The notes beneath the pieces are model-generated. The model saw nothing but the letters and a program-made list of their open reading frames with translations, had not been told where the DNA came from and searched no databases. A stretch of DNA of 64,000 nucleotides from positions 36,605,001-36,669,000 of the forward strand of contig NC_016131.3 of NCBI RefSeq assembly GCF_000005505.3. Reading direction: 5' to 3'. How positions within the stretch are numbered: the first letter of the stretch is position 1; every line of letters starts with the position of its first letter. The stretch is from Brachypodium distachyon. Taxonomy: Eukaryota > Streptophyta > Magnoliopsida > Poales > Poaceae. A program made the position numbers and the translations under genes. Positions 20,521 through 31,371 of this stretch are shown piece after piece.

Positions 20521-23405
20521 CGTGTGCGCGCTGTTGCCGGATGCGGAGCCGCAATAGCCGCTGAGGTGGTCGCACGTGCCGATCACCTTCAGCGCCGACG
20601 ATCACCCAGCGCGACAGTTGGGTTCAGGGGTAATACCCTTCGTCGTCCCGCCGATCATCAGCAATATGACGGTGACCAAGGTGCTGGTGGACAACGGAGC
20701 AGGCTTAACCTCCTGTCCGCGAGACTGGTGGAAAAGCTCCAGCTGCCGGTGGAGCAGCTGAAGCCCACCGACCCGTTCCGGGGGGTGAACCCCGGGATCG
20801 TGCGTCCGCTGGGACGCATCACGCTGCCGGTCACCTTCAGGTCCCGGGAAGCGTTCAGGATCCTTGGTCGGCCAGCGCTGATCAAGTTCATGGCGGCCAC
20901 GCATTGCGCCTATGGCGGGATGAAGATGTCGTCCGTCTATGGAGTCCTCTCCATCAGATGCGACCTCAAGGACGCGGCCTGGTGCGTTGGCGAAGTCGTC
21001 CAGACTGCTGCTGCAGTTGACGCCGGCGAGGAGGATGCTGTCAGGGACGACAGCCTGTCGGGCGATGCCCCGGCAACGAAGAAGGCCCGCACTACCCCGC
21101 AAGAGCTTGCCGGGGGAGGTGCAGGCTCGAGCTCACGCCCCGGCAAGGGGCAGGGGCTCCGGGAGGAGGCCGCCAAGGTGAAGAAGCTGCCCCTCCAAGC
21201 CGGCGACAAGGAGCGCACCGTTACTGTCAGTGCAAAGCTTACCGCCGAATAGGAAAGCGCCCTCATCACCTTCCTTCGGGATAATGCCGACGTGTTTGCT
21301 TGGGAACCGTCGAATCTTCCCGGAGTCCCCAGGGAGGTGATTGAGCATCGGCTCGCGGTGCACGCACATGCGCACCCCGTCAAGCAGAAGATTCGGCGGT
21401 AAGCACAAGAGCGAAAAGTTTTCATCAAGCAAGAGGTGGAGAAGCTTAAGGCTGCTGGGGCAATCAGGGAAGTTCTGTACCCCACTTAGCTGGCTAACCC
21501 TGTAGTAGTGCCTAAAGCGGGGAATAAGCTTCGCATGTGTGTAGATTTTACCGATCTTAATCGCGCATGCCCCAAGGATCCCTTCCATGTACCCCGCATC
21601 GACCAGATAGTTGACTCTACCGCTGGTTGTGACTTGCTGAGTTTTCTACATGCTTTCTCCGACTACCATCAAATCAAGATGGCGGTCGAGGATGAGGAAA
21701 AGACATCGTTTATCACACCGGTTGGCTGTTATTGTTATACATGCATGCCTTTCGGGTTGAAGAACGCGGGCTCCACATTCCAGCGCACCCTGCGCGAATG
21801 TTTGGGGGCCCAGCTAGGCCGCAACATGGAGGCCTACATGGACGATATCGTCATCAAATCGAAGCATGGGGACTCGCTGATTGATGACCTGCGGGAGACG
21901 TTCGACCACCTCCGCAAGATCAAGCTCAAGCTGAACCCCGATAAGTGCACCTTCGGTGTCAACTCCGGGCAGCTTCTGGGTTTCTTGGTTTCACACAGGG
22001 GGATACAGGCCAACCCGACCAAGATAGAAGCCATCGAGAAGATGGAAGCCCCCCGCAAGGTGAAAGATGTCCAGCGCCTCAACGGCTGTGTTGCCGAGCT
22101 GGGGCGTTTCATCTCCAGGCTGGGCGAGCGTGCCCTGCCTTTCTTCAGGGTAATGAAGAAGAGGGGTCCAGTCGACTTGACTCACGAGGCCGAGGCGGCG
22201 TTCCAGGTTGCTGAGAGGGAGGAAGACGTCCCGTGGACTGGGGCTGCGGGGCAGGGGGCGGAGCGGCCCCCGGCAACCGCCTCAGACCCGGGGACCACCC
22301 CCGAGTCGGCAACCTCGGCACGGCAGAAGCAGTTGATGCAGCACCCGGTGTACTTCGTTAGTACGGTGCTGCGCGACGCGCGGACAAGGTACCCGCAAGT
22401 ACAGAAGCTCCTTCCGGGGATTCTTCTTGCGTAAGGCGTACCGGCACGGTTTTTACTGGCCGACGGCCCTGGCCGATGCGGAGCGGCTTGTGAAGACGTG
22501 CGAGGCATGCCAGTTCCACTCAAAGAAGAGCAACCAACCGGCGCAGGCCCTGCATGTCATCCCGTCCTCATGGCCGTTCGTGGTCTGGGGGCTTGACATC
22601 GTCGGCAGTCTACCGAGGGTGGTCGGCGGTTACGAATATTTGTTCGTGGCCATCGACAAGTTCTCCAAGTGAGTGGAGGTGGAACCAGTGCGGAAGGTGA
22701 CCGCCCACGCGGCCATCAAGTTCTTCAGAGGCATTGTGTGCCAGTTTGGTGTGCCTAACAGCATCATCACCGACAACGGCACACAGTTGCGAGGACATGG
22801 GCAGTAAGCTGCGCTTCGCGTCCGTTGCTCACCCGAGGAGTAACGGACAGGCGGTGCGAGCCAACGCAGAGGTGCTGCGGGGGCTCAAGACGAGAACCTT
22901 TGAAAAGCTCAAAGGCCACGGGAAACACTAGGTCAAAGAACTCCAGCCCGTGCTACGGTCCATCCGGACCACACCTAGTGGGGCAACGGGCGAAACTCCT
23001 TTCGCCCTTGTCTACGGGGCAGAAGCGGTGCTGCCCCTCGGGCTCAAGCACGGATCTCCCCGAGTACGCGCGTACGGCGACACCAGCCAACATGAGCAAA
23101 GGGTCGACGATCTAAACTTCATCGAAGAGCTTTGATGCCGGGCTGCTGTGCGAGCCGCGCGCTACCAGCAGGGACTCCGTCGTTATCACGACAGGCGAGT
23201 CCGTCCCCGGGGGCTCGAGAACGGAGACCTTGTCCTGCGCCGGATACAAGGAACGAAGGCCGGGAACAAGTTGACTCCGAAATGGGAGGGCCCTTTCCGG
23301 GTAGTGCAGGTGACCAGGCCGGGGGCTATCCGCCTGGAAACCGAAGACGGCTTGCCGGTGCCCAATAGTTGGAATATTGAGCACTTGCGCAAGTTCTACC
23401 CGTGA
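20521..23405 (+). pseudogene. Tat-type pol of element C, multiply deleted
   Basis: Order: retropepsin region (VTKVLVDNGAGL with the active-site Asp, then GRITLPVTF), a linker ending ..LTAE, an in-frame TAG at 21250-21252, RT with AYMDDIVIKSK (about 21831-21863), a deleted RNase H, and integrase to 23405. Two internal deletions are clear. One near 22206 removes most of the Ty3 RNase H start (AAFQ joined to VAEREED). One near 22432 joins LLA to the integrase zinc finger, losing the second RNase H. Further stops occur at 21400-21402 and 21487-21489 and inside integrase. A piece of the integrase core near 22785 is also missing. Confidence 0.92.
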
Positions 23406-23672
23406 AGCAGCGGAGCCTGACCCTCAGGTGATGCCGCTGATGCATACCTCTCGAACTAGTGTAGCCGGGCAGCCCCCATGTGTAAACCACTAGTTATTGT
23501 GAATAAAGATAAGTGTCTCGCCCTTGATGTTTGAATTTGCCTTGTTTATTCGCATGTTCCTCCCTCTTCTGTCTCCTGCTGTGAGCGCACAAAGGTGTCT
23601 TTCCATACTTGGTTGTGAGCAGGGGGCTGTTGGAGCCTCGAAAACATAAACCCGTTGCCGGATCGTTCCGGC

Positions 23673-23983
23673 ACGGGACATGCAGTTGCCGGGCTTCCCG
23701 CAACGTGCGTCACTGGGCATGCAGTTGCCGGGCTGCCCGCAAGGTGCGCACTGGACATTCAGTTGCCGGGCTCCCCGCAACGTGCGTCACGGGGCATGCA
23801 GTTGCCGGGCTGCCCGCCACGTGCGTCACTGGACATGCAGTTGCCGGGCTCCCCGCAACGTGCCTCACTGGACATGCAGTTGCCAGGCTTCCCGCAAGGG
23901 GCATCACTGGACATGCGGTTGCCGGGCTTCCCGCAACGTGCATCACTGGACGTGCAGTTGTCGGGCTCCCCGCAAGGTGCACC
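23673..23983 (+). repeat. 39-bp hairpin minisatellite, 8 units (element C)
   Basis: Eight consecutive units: 23673, 23712 (38 bp), 23750, 23789, 23828, 23867, 23906 and 23945 onward. Each holds the two arms around gttgccgggct and ccgcaacgtg that can fold into a stem. Because 39 is divisible by three, several frames stay open on both strands, giving repeats such as MQLPGSPQRASLD. Most units differ by a few substitutions. Confidence 0.95.
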
Positions 23984-24411
23984 GCGCAGCCATTGCGCCT
24001 GGGAAAGAAAATGCTCACATCTAAGTCTGGTATCGGCCCCTTTGTGCCCAGGGGCTGGGAGGCAGGAGGAGTTTTCTTTGTGTTGCTTTGTATATTTTCG
24101 TAAATCTCGAAAAAAATTCAGCACCTCAAGCCTGGAAGAATCTAACCTGCAGGAAAGGATGGAATCTTGTGCACTGTGATGCCCGTGGGCTGCCCACAGG
24201 TTGCACCATCCACCAGTGCCTTGTGGTGTGGGATGACCGCAACACAAGGGGCTCACCGCACTCCGAGGCTTCTGACTCGGGAGGACGCCGCCACGTGTGC
24301 CACAGTTGCTTGGTAAACATGACGGCGGAGATTGTACCGCGTTTTGAGGAAGGGATGCCACGGGTGCTGCGCGGGCCCGTCGCACGCGGTGGCGAGCCCC
24401 CCTCCCACGCC

Positions 24412-24418
24412 TATAAAA
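24412..24418 (+). promoter_or_regulatory. Conserved internal TATA box in the spacer (element C)
   Basis: TATAAAA in the block cgcctataaaaggc, followed about 25 bp later by gctcagagcgaagcc as in element B. Promoter function is inference. Confidence 0.45.
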
Positions 24419-25146
24419 GGCACGACCCAGCTACGGAACGGCTCAGAGCGAAGCCGGGTCCGCAAGGAGCTGGGGCTACCGCGGAGACTCTATGGTAGTG
24501 CATGCCATCCATGCCTTGTGCCGACGAGTGCACTATCATAGAGACCCGGCCGCATTCCCCTTGAGAGAGCCTTTTTTCGGGCACGGGTCGTCGCGAGGAC
24601 GCTGTGATGGCGCCGGTGCCAGCGCCCGCCGCCTGTTCCGGCCCATCACCGCGTCCCTGCCACGGCCCTCGAGCAGTTTTGCTCCCGGGCTTCAAGAGCT
24701 GTCACATCCCTTGGGACGAGCTCCCCAGAAAAAATCAGGTCTCCCCGGTTGCAGGGGCTGTTGCCGGGAGGCTATAACTTCCTCGCCACCCGTGCCCGCC
24801 GTTCGGGGTGGGGTGCAGCTGGCGGCGAGGACGTTATAGCCGTCTTGCGGCTGCTCCTGGGGTGGAGTCCTCCTAAGCCAGGGTTCGTCCCTGAAGGCGA
24901 GGGTTGCTGCGTGAGCGTGGTGGTAGCATCGTCGGCGGCGGTTGCCGCTGGCGGCGATCTTGCCCCCGCACTCCTGCCGCACCCCTCAGAAACCGTTTCC
25001 CTTGAACAGGTACCCAAGGTGGGCTCCTACCAAGGTAGTGCCCCAGCTGCACTTTACCGCCGGGCGTCACGAGGAATTGGACCGAACGGAAAAGCTAAGT
25101 GTCTGAACATGAACGCTGAACTCGCTAAGAACTAAACAAAATTGAG

Positions 25147-25800
25147 CACTGTCTCGTTGGGCGTGACCCCAGATCCCGCGCGTAGCCGAAGTGTTAAAAG
25201 GGACACTTGCGGGGGGAGTGCGCTCCCCGTGTGGCTTCTCGGGTCCGTCCCGGAGAGGCACGGCTTGGAGCAGTTACCCCGCAAGTGGAGTGGCTCCCCG
25301 CTACCGTTTGGCCCCAGGTCGGCACCGCGGGTCCATCCCGGGTCCCTGGTCTGGTCAAGGGTGAGGCGCGCGTGAGTCCCCCACAACACAAGGCGAAGTA
25401 CGCGAAGGCTAAAGGGGCCACCCCGCTGGACAGCGCCGGGAACAACGAACATGATTGAAAAACTTAATTGGTTAAGAATTGGACGCTGCTTCGCCAAGTG
25501 TGGCTCCGGAACCCGCGCTTGGCCGGGGTGTGAGAAGGACGCTTGCGGGGGGAGTGCGCTCCCCGTGTGGCTTCCGGGTCCGTCCCGGGAGGGCATGGCT
25601 TGGAGTAGTTACCCCGCAAGTGGAGTGGCTCGCCGCCTACCGCTTGACCCTAGGTCGGCACGGCGGGTCCGTCCCGGGTCCCTGGTCTGGTCGAGGGTGG
25701 AGCGTGCGAGCCTCCGGCAACACAAGGCACAACACGCAAAGGCTAAGGGAACTGCCCCGCGAGGCAGCCCCGGAAACAAGGGACAAAAATTAAGCAAATT
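25147..25800 (+). repeat. Tandemly duplicated GC-rich spacer block (element C)
   Basis: Two diverged copies with a period of 336 bp, using the shared cttgcggggggagtgcgct at 25206 and 25542. Each copy also has ccgggtccctggtctggtc and a Pro/Arg-rich open frame in antisense. Units B, E and F have only one copy (near 15110, 46000 and 58200). Confidence 0.8.
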
Positions 25801-25945
25801 AAAAAGCTTGATTGACTAAGTACTGAACGATTACATGGACTAATCAAAAGATGATTGTTCAAACGGCGCTAAGCGCCATACTTGCAGGAAAGCGAACTAG
25901 AGGAGCTACATTGGGAGCAACGAGCTCGGTTGGGGGCTGCGGCAA

Positions 25946-27518
25946 CTAGTTGTCGCCGTCTTCGGTCTGGGGGTCAGAGGGGAGATCAGGCTCCGGCTTC
26001 ATCTGCATCCGCGCGACGACCTTGTCGTCGAACGCGTGCAATGCTTGGGTGTGCGTTGGCTCGTCCTCGCTGTCGGATCAAGCGTCCAGCAGGGACTCGA
26101 AGGGAAACTCCAGGTCCTGGAGATGAATCCGCGGGAGGATTGTCCCGACAACCTGCCGAGCGCAGTTGGCGACTTCGTTGGTGCCATACTTGGCGATCCA
26201 GACGTCGAGCGCCCCAAGCTTCCCTACTAAGTCGGAGAAGAAGGGGATCAGCGTCGTGACATCCGTCCCATCCACCTCCGCCGCCTGTAGCTCGAACTTG
26301 GGCAGCAGGTCACGCAGCGACTGGGCGATCTTCAGCAGCTTCTCCGTCTCGACTTGCCGCTGCCCGATCAGTGTGCCGTGATGGAGTCGAGCGTCATGCG
26401 TGGCCTTCTTAGCCTTGCTGAGGCGGCCCGCCAGCTTCTCGAGCTCTGCGGCCTTGGCCACATTGTCCTCGCCGGCCTTGATGAGCTCCTCTCGGATGGC
26501 GGCTAGCTCGGTCTCAAGCCTGGCCGTTCTATCCTTGGCAGAGGTGAGCTCGGCCTCGTGCCGAGCCGCCGCTCTCACCGCGTCCTCGGTGGCCTTGACC
26601 TGCACCTCCAGCATGACGTGGAGGCATTGGATTTTGCCGCGGTAGTTGGCGATCAGGACGCTCTTATCGTCCAGCCGGGCCTGGGCAGCCGTGACCACCT
26701 CGGCGTGTTCCTTCCTGGTCGCCTCAAGAGTGACCGACATCGAGTCGAGCTTCCCTTGAAGCTCCCCGCGCTGGGCCTCCAGTTGTCGATGGAGCTCGGC
26801 CTCTAGGACCACCGGCTCCCGGGCGTCCTCCAGGGCTTGCTGGGCCAGCCGCGCCTCCTCCTCAGCTAGGCGCGTCTCCTCGCGCAACCGGGACAGTTTG
26901 TGCCGTTCTCTCTCCACGGCCTCCCGCACCTTGCCGAGTTGATTCCTGGCGGCGGTGTGGTGCTCCCTCACCTCGTTGAAGGAGGTGATGAAGGCCAATT
27001 GCTGGTCCTTGACGGTGTCCAGGAACCGGTGCCCCCGCTCGAAGATGCTCGGATCCCAAGTAAGGGGGTTCCAAGCGACCCAGGCGAGGTTGCCGAGGTC
27101 GGTACCGGGGAGAGCCGCCGATGACGATGAAGCCCCTGCTACCGAAGTGGGGCTGGGCGCGGGGTCGCCAACTTGCTCCCAGAGGGTCTTGCTGTCCTCC
27201 CCCGGCAACTTCCCCTGCGCCTGCGCCCGGGGACCCCGGGGCTGGAGAAGTCTCCCTGCTTCTGGCGGAAGTTGCCCCCTGCTGGACAATAGGTGAGCCC
27301 GCGCCGGCCGCGCCCGCAGCTACGGGCGTGTCGCCAGGCGCCGCCACTATGGCGGCGGTGTCCACGGCTGCCGCTGTGTCCGCCGCAGCGGGGCTGGACG
27401 TGAGAACCGGTTCTGGTTCCACTTCCGCCCCACGGCCTCGACGACCGGGTCAAGATCGACCACTGGTGCGCCCGTTCCTGGCAGGGGTGCACTTGTGCCT
27501 GCAGCAACGAAAAGCATG
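25946..27518 (-). pseudogene. Antisense ORF (aORF) of element C, exon 3 only
   Basis: Minus-strand exon 3 begins at 27498 after a gctgcag acceptor and runs to the stop at 25946-25948. It encodes a low-complexity Ala/Gly/Pro region, the block LAWVAWNPLTWDPSIFERGHRF, a coiled coil of about 200 residues, and the C-terminal block VDGTDVTTLIPFFSDLVGK through TILPRIHLQDLEFPFESLLDA. A stop follows at 26078. About 20 bp of the preceding intron remain, then copia sequence begins; exons 1 and 2 are lost. This exon 3 frame is among the best kept of all copies (403 codons open). Confidence 0.85.
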
Positions 27519-28719
27519 AGGCATCTTCAGATGATGAATCTGTAGAGTCAAATAGTGAAGTCTTCTCTCTGACAGATGAAATAGCTATGGCCAATCCGGC
27601 AACACCATCTTCAGACTCAGAATCAGATGTTTCTTCAGACGATGAAGAATCTGAGTTTCATTCACCAACATGTGCTCTAGAGTAATACTTCCCCTTCTTC
27701 TTGTGAGCAGAGTCCTTATTCCAATCCTTTTTCTTGTGACGATCATGGCTCTTTTTGTGAGGGTTTTTCTTGAATTCCTTCTTCTCCTTGTCTTCATCAG
27801 CTTTCTCGGGACATTCAACGATGAAGTGCCCTTTCTTGCCACAGTTGAAGCAAGGTCTTTTGGCCATATCAGATTTCTTTTGGTGAGCAGATTTCCGATA
27901 CTTGGAGGAGCTGGATTCACCTTGATGCTTCAGTTTGTTTCAAAACTTTCTTCCAAAGTTCTTATTGAACCTCTTCACAAACAAAGCAAGCTCATTTCTA
28001 GAGTTGGATTCTTCATCAGACGAAGATGAGTCTTCAGATTCTTCACTGAAGCTGACGATCTTCTTGGATGATTTCTTGGCCTTGAGTGCAATGTTCTTCT
28101 TCGAACTGGATCCAGGACCATGGATCATCTTCTTTTCTTCCTGATCAAGCTCATACGACACAATTCTTCCAAGCACCCAGGTAGGGGTTAACTCCTTGAA
28201 CTCTAGCCGATGCTTGATCAACTCACAGACAGTGGTGTACTCCATGGGGAGTGCTCGAAGAAACCTTCTGTTTTGCATCAAGTCAGTGATATTATGATCA
28301 TCAAGAGTTTTCAGCTCGTTCGCAATGGTGCTCATAGGATCATAGAGTGAAGAAACGGTCTCATTGGGCTCAAGCACAAGTCTGTCAAACTGGCTGATGA
28401 GGCGAGTGACTCTAGAATCCTTGACAGTGGTTGTCCTTACATGGACTTCAGCGAGAAGATCCCAAATCTTCTTGGCATCAACAAGGTTACTGATCTTGTT
28501 GAACTCAACATCACTGACGGTCGAGAAGATGATATCACAGGCTTCGGCATTCGCTTGATACTTCTTCAGAGATATAGCATCATATCCAGAGATGGGGCCC
28601 TGAGGAACAACAAAACCGTTTGTGACTGCTTCCCAAGCACAAGGGTCAGTAGATATGATGTGAGTATTAATTCGATTTTTCAAAAAGCATAATTGGTACT
28701 GCTAAGAACAAGTCCACCA
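27519..28719 (-). pseudogene. Ty1/copia gag, probably SIRE/Maximus lineage
   Basis: From 28719 leftward: STNYAF, then TGA where a conserved Trp is expected, then KNRINTHIISTDPCAWEAV. The UBN2-type capsid region follows (IWDLLAEVHVRTT, RFLRALPMEYTTV). A CCHC zinc knuckle (CFNCGKKGHFIVEC) lies near 27810-27860, after which the frame shifts and acidic Ser/Asp/Glu-rich sequence follows. The 3' side is cut at about 27518 by the aORF of element C, so protease and pol of this unit are lost. The 5' side joins an LTR directly, without a recognisable primer-binding site. Confidence 0.85.
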
Positions 28720-29488
28720 ATCCTCTTGAGCTAAGACCTTCACAGACTGGTTGATGGTAAATCACAAGCTTCGATTGCTCTTCAACACTGACTCCTAGCC
28801 GTCTAGGTGATGCCAATCACCAAGAATAACAAGCTTCAAGTGTTCAGATAGAGAGGGGATCCTATTCTTCATGCTTAGTTCAGCTCTAAGGGTTTTCTCA
28901 GGTGTACTTAAAAACATCTTCTTGGGGATCACCACCGAAACCGATCGGGGTGGGTCGTCTTATATAGCCTTGGCCACGGCCGATCTAGCCGTTGTGACTC
29001 GTTGGATAAAGTGATCACTGAGACTCCAGCTCACACTTTATCTCTTTGTCTCACAACGGTTAGATTACGTGGTCAAAACGTAAAGCGACAAAGTTTTTCG
29101 AACACATTTGAAATCAGAGTAAAGACTTCACGCGGAAGTTTCTGTGAAGCCTGAAATGCTTCATTCTTCACTCCGACGAAAAACACTCACACAGAAAATG
29201 GTTTTCGCCTAAGCTGAACATGAAGAATAGATTTCACCTAAAACAGCTCCACACTTCAAACTCCCCTTAATGGTACGGCGTTCCTATACTCAAGTGAAGC
29301 AAAGGCTATGGAAAGACCTATGAAGAACACTACGCTTCACATTCTAATCCGTTCTTCACTAAGTTCTTCATACTTCAAGCCAGTACCTATACTTCAAACC
29401 AACTCTTCTGAGGAACTAAAACCTGAAACACTCCGTGTAACTCATTAGGTCCTCAACCATGTTGTTATCATTCATCAAAACCCATACA
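28720..29488 (-). mobile_element. Copia LTR lying between a 3' ORF and a gag
   Basis: Begins TGTATGGGTTTTGATGAATG on the minus strand at 29488, right after the stop codon of the copia 3' ORF and a purine-rich AAAGGGAAACC. It contains a minus-strand TATA (CTATATAAG) at 28960-28968. It ends somewhere near 28720, where gag begins. It therefore acts as 3' LTR of the pol-bearing unit on the right and sits where the 5' LTR of the left gag should be. The left boundary is uncertain. Confidence 0.7.
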
Positions 29489-29650
29489 GGGGCAAGGTTT
29501 CCCTTTCATTCAGCCATAGCTTGAGACCTCACAAGCATTCGTGAGAGTCTTCTGTCCTCGCGATCCTTGGCCACACCTGATCGCTTCTTCTTTGGAGCAG
29601 TCTTCAGAAGATTTTCCGGTAGACGGTCAATGTCAACAGGAGGATCTACG
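29489..29650 (-). pseudogene. End of the copia lysine-rich 3' ORF
   Basis: Encodes VDIDRLPENLLKTAPKKKRS and further basic residues, ending MAE before a TGA next to the LTR. It matches in position and composition the end of the ORF whose upstream part is at 34682-35055. The two parts are split by the insertion 29651-34681. The right junction with Tat gag is not sharp (29640-29700). Confidence 0.65.
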
Positions 29651-31371
29651 CCGGCGCTTGGAGCGCCGGCACCCACTGGAGCAAGAAGATGCTCCCCTGG
29701 GCCCAGAAGACGGCGCCCTGCGTTCGCGCGCGAGTTGCGGTGGGTGGTGTGGCCCCGTAAGTTCCGAGCGCCTGCGTTCGGTACGTACGACGGGACCGCT
29801 AACCCCAAAGATTTTCTCCTGACCTATATGCTGGGCATGCATGCCATCGGCGCCGACGACAAGGTCAGGGCGAACTGGTTCCCGATGGTCCTGAAGGGAT
29901 CAGCGCGAACTTGGTTGCTCAACCTGCCCGCCGAATCCGTCGCCACCTGGGCAGACCTGCGCGAGCAGTTCGTGAGTGCGTTCCAAGGCGGCTATAAGCG
30001 CCCGGGAACCATGGCGGAGCTGCACACCATCATGCAAAAACTGGGAGAGACGTTGCGGGCCTTCGTCAACCGCTTCTCCAATCTCTCCTATTCTATCCCG
30101 GAGGCGGAGGCGGCCGCCATCATAAACACCTTCGCCATCAACGTCCGCGAACCCAAGATGCGTGAGAAGCTGAGCACGCATCGGATCCTGACGACGCAGG
30201 ACTTGTACGCCTTGGCGCACAAGTGCGCCATGGCCGAGGAGGGGCGCCTAGCGCCCGAGCTGGCAAGCCAGGCTGCCGCGAGACCGGGCGAGGGCTCGCC
30301 GAAGAAGGGTTCCCGTAAGCGCAGCGGGAAGCAAGTCCTCGCTGCGGACTCGGGGGCTCCGGCCGCGAGGCCCACGAAGAAGGCCTCGCCGGGGGGAGAA
30401 TCTGGCGGGAAGCAGGGCGACGCGTCCCGCTGTCCTATCCACAACAACTCCACCCACGACGCGCAGAGTTGTCGCGTCCTGCAAGGGATCAAGCAGCGGC
30501 GGGAGCAGCGCCACAAGGAGCGCCGGCGCCGGCGCCTGCTTCAATTGTGGCGACATCGGGCATCTCTCCCGAGATTGCCCGAACGACCCCGGAGCGGGTC
30601 CGAGGCCGGCCGGCGGGGGTGCCGGCAGGGTCGAACCCCAAGGAGGGCGCAGCCAGCCCCTCGCTGTGCGGGAACGCCCTCCTCGCGGGCGCGACAGGGT
30701 GCGCGCTGAGGAGCAACGCATGTCCGACCATTCCGGCGGCGACGAGCCGGGCTTCTAGGAGCCTCGTGGCGTCGCCTGTATCCATGGGGGATCTTACGCT
30801 CTCCCATCCCACGCCGCGGTGAAGCGCCTCACCCGCGACGTGTGCGTGCTGTTGCCAGATGCGGAGCCGCAACAGCCGCTGAGGTGGTCGCACGTGCCGA
30901 GCACCTTCAGCGCCGACGACCACTTGGTGCGACAATTGGGTTCCGGAGTAATACCCTTCGTCGTCTCGCTGATCATTAGCAATATGATGGTGACCAAGGT
31001 CCTGGTGGACAACGGAGCGGGGCTTAACCTCCTGTCCGCCAGGCTGGTGGAAAAGCTCCAGCTGCCGATGGAGCAGCTGAAGCCCACCGAACCGTTCCAG
31101 GGGGTGAACCCCGGGATCGTGCGCCCGCTGGGACGCATCACGCTGCCGGTCACCTTCGGGTCCCGGGAAGCATTCAGGACCGAGCACATAGTGTTCGACG
31201 TGGCGCATACCCCGTTGCCCTACAACGGGATCCTTGGCCGTCCGGCGCAGATCAAGTTTATGGCGGCTACGAATTGCGCCTACGGCGTGATGAAGATCCC
31301 GTCCGTTTACGGAGTCCTCTCCATTGGGTGTGATCTCAAAGTTGTTGTCGAGGACGACCCCCTGCCGGGGG
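29651..31371 (+). pseudogene. Tat gag and protease fragment (unit G)
   Basis: Gag core: WPRKFRAPAFGTYDGTANPKDFL, then WFPMVLKGSARTWLLNLP and VSAFQGGYKRPGTMAELHT, typical of the Retrotrans_gag family. It is followed by a basic linker and a CCHC zinc knuckle (FNCGDIGHLSRDC) at 30537-30578, which lies in another frame than the capsid part, so a frameshift near 30500 separates them. A stop near 30759 comes next. The retropepsin region (30819-31371) has LVDNGAGLNLLSARL and YNGILGRPAQIKFMA. It is the only gag of this family in the window. It ends abruptly at the LTR boundary at 31372; RT is missing. Confidence 0.88.

Larger units (their letters stand above)
23406..25945 (+). other. Post-pol spacer of element C
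   Basis: Longest intact spacer in the window. It carries the 8-unit hairpin minisatellite, the TATA block, only weak remains of the 105-bp repeats, and a GC-rich block that is duplicated in tandem. The 3' UTR of the aORF follows, with the inverted repeat ggcgctaagcgcc at about 25865. No protein-coding gene is supported; the long open frames over the minisatellite come from its 39-bp period. Confidence 0.7.

Noticed and set aside
23673..23983. CRISPR-like array
   Set aside because: The units are contiguous 39-bp repeats with no unique spacers, in a plant retrotransposon.
23609..24385. Repeat protein encoded by the minisatellite frames
   Set aside because: Frames are open on both strands because the unit is 39 bp; there is no shared start or conserved downstream coding part.
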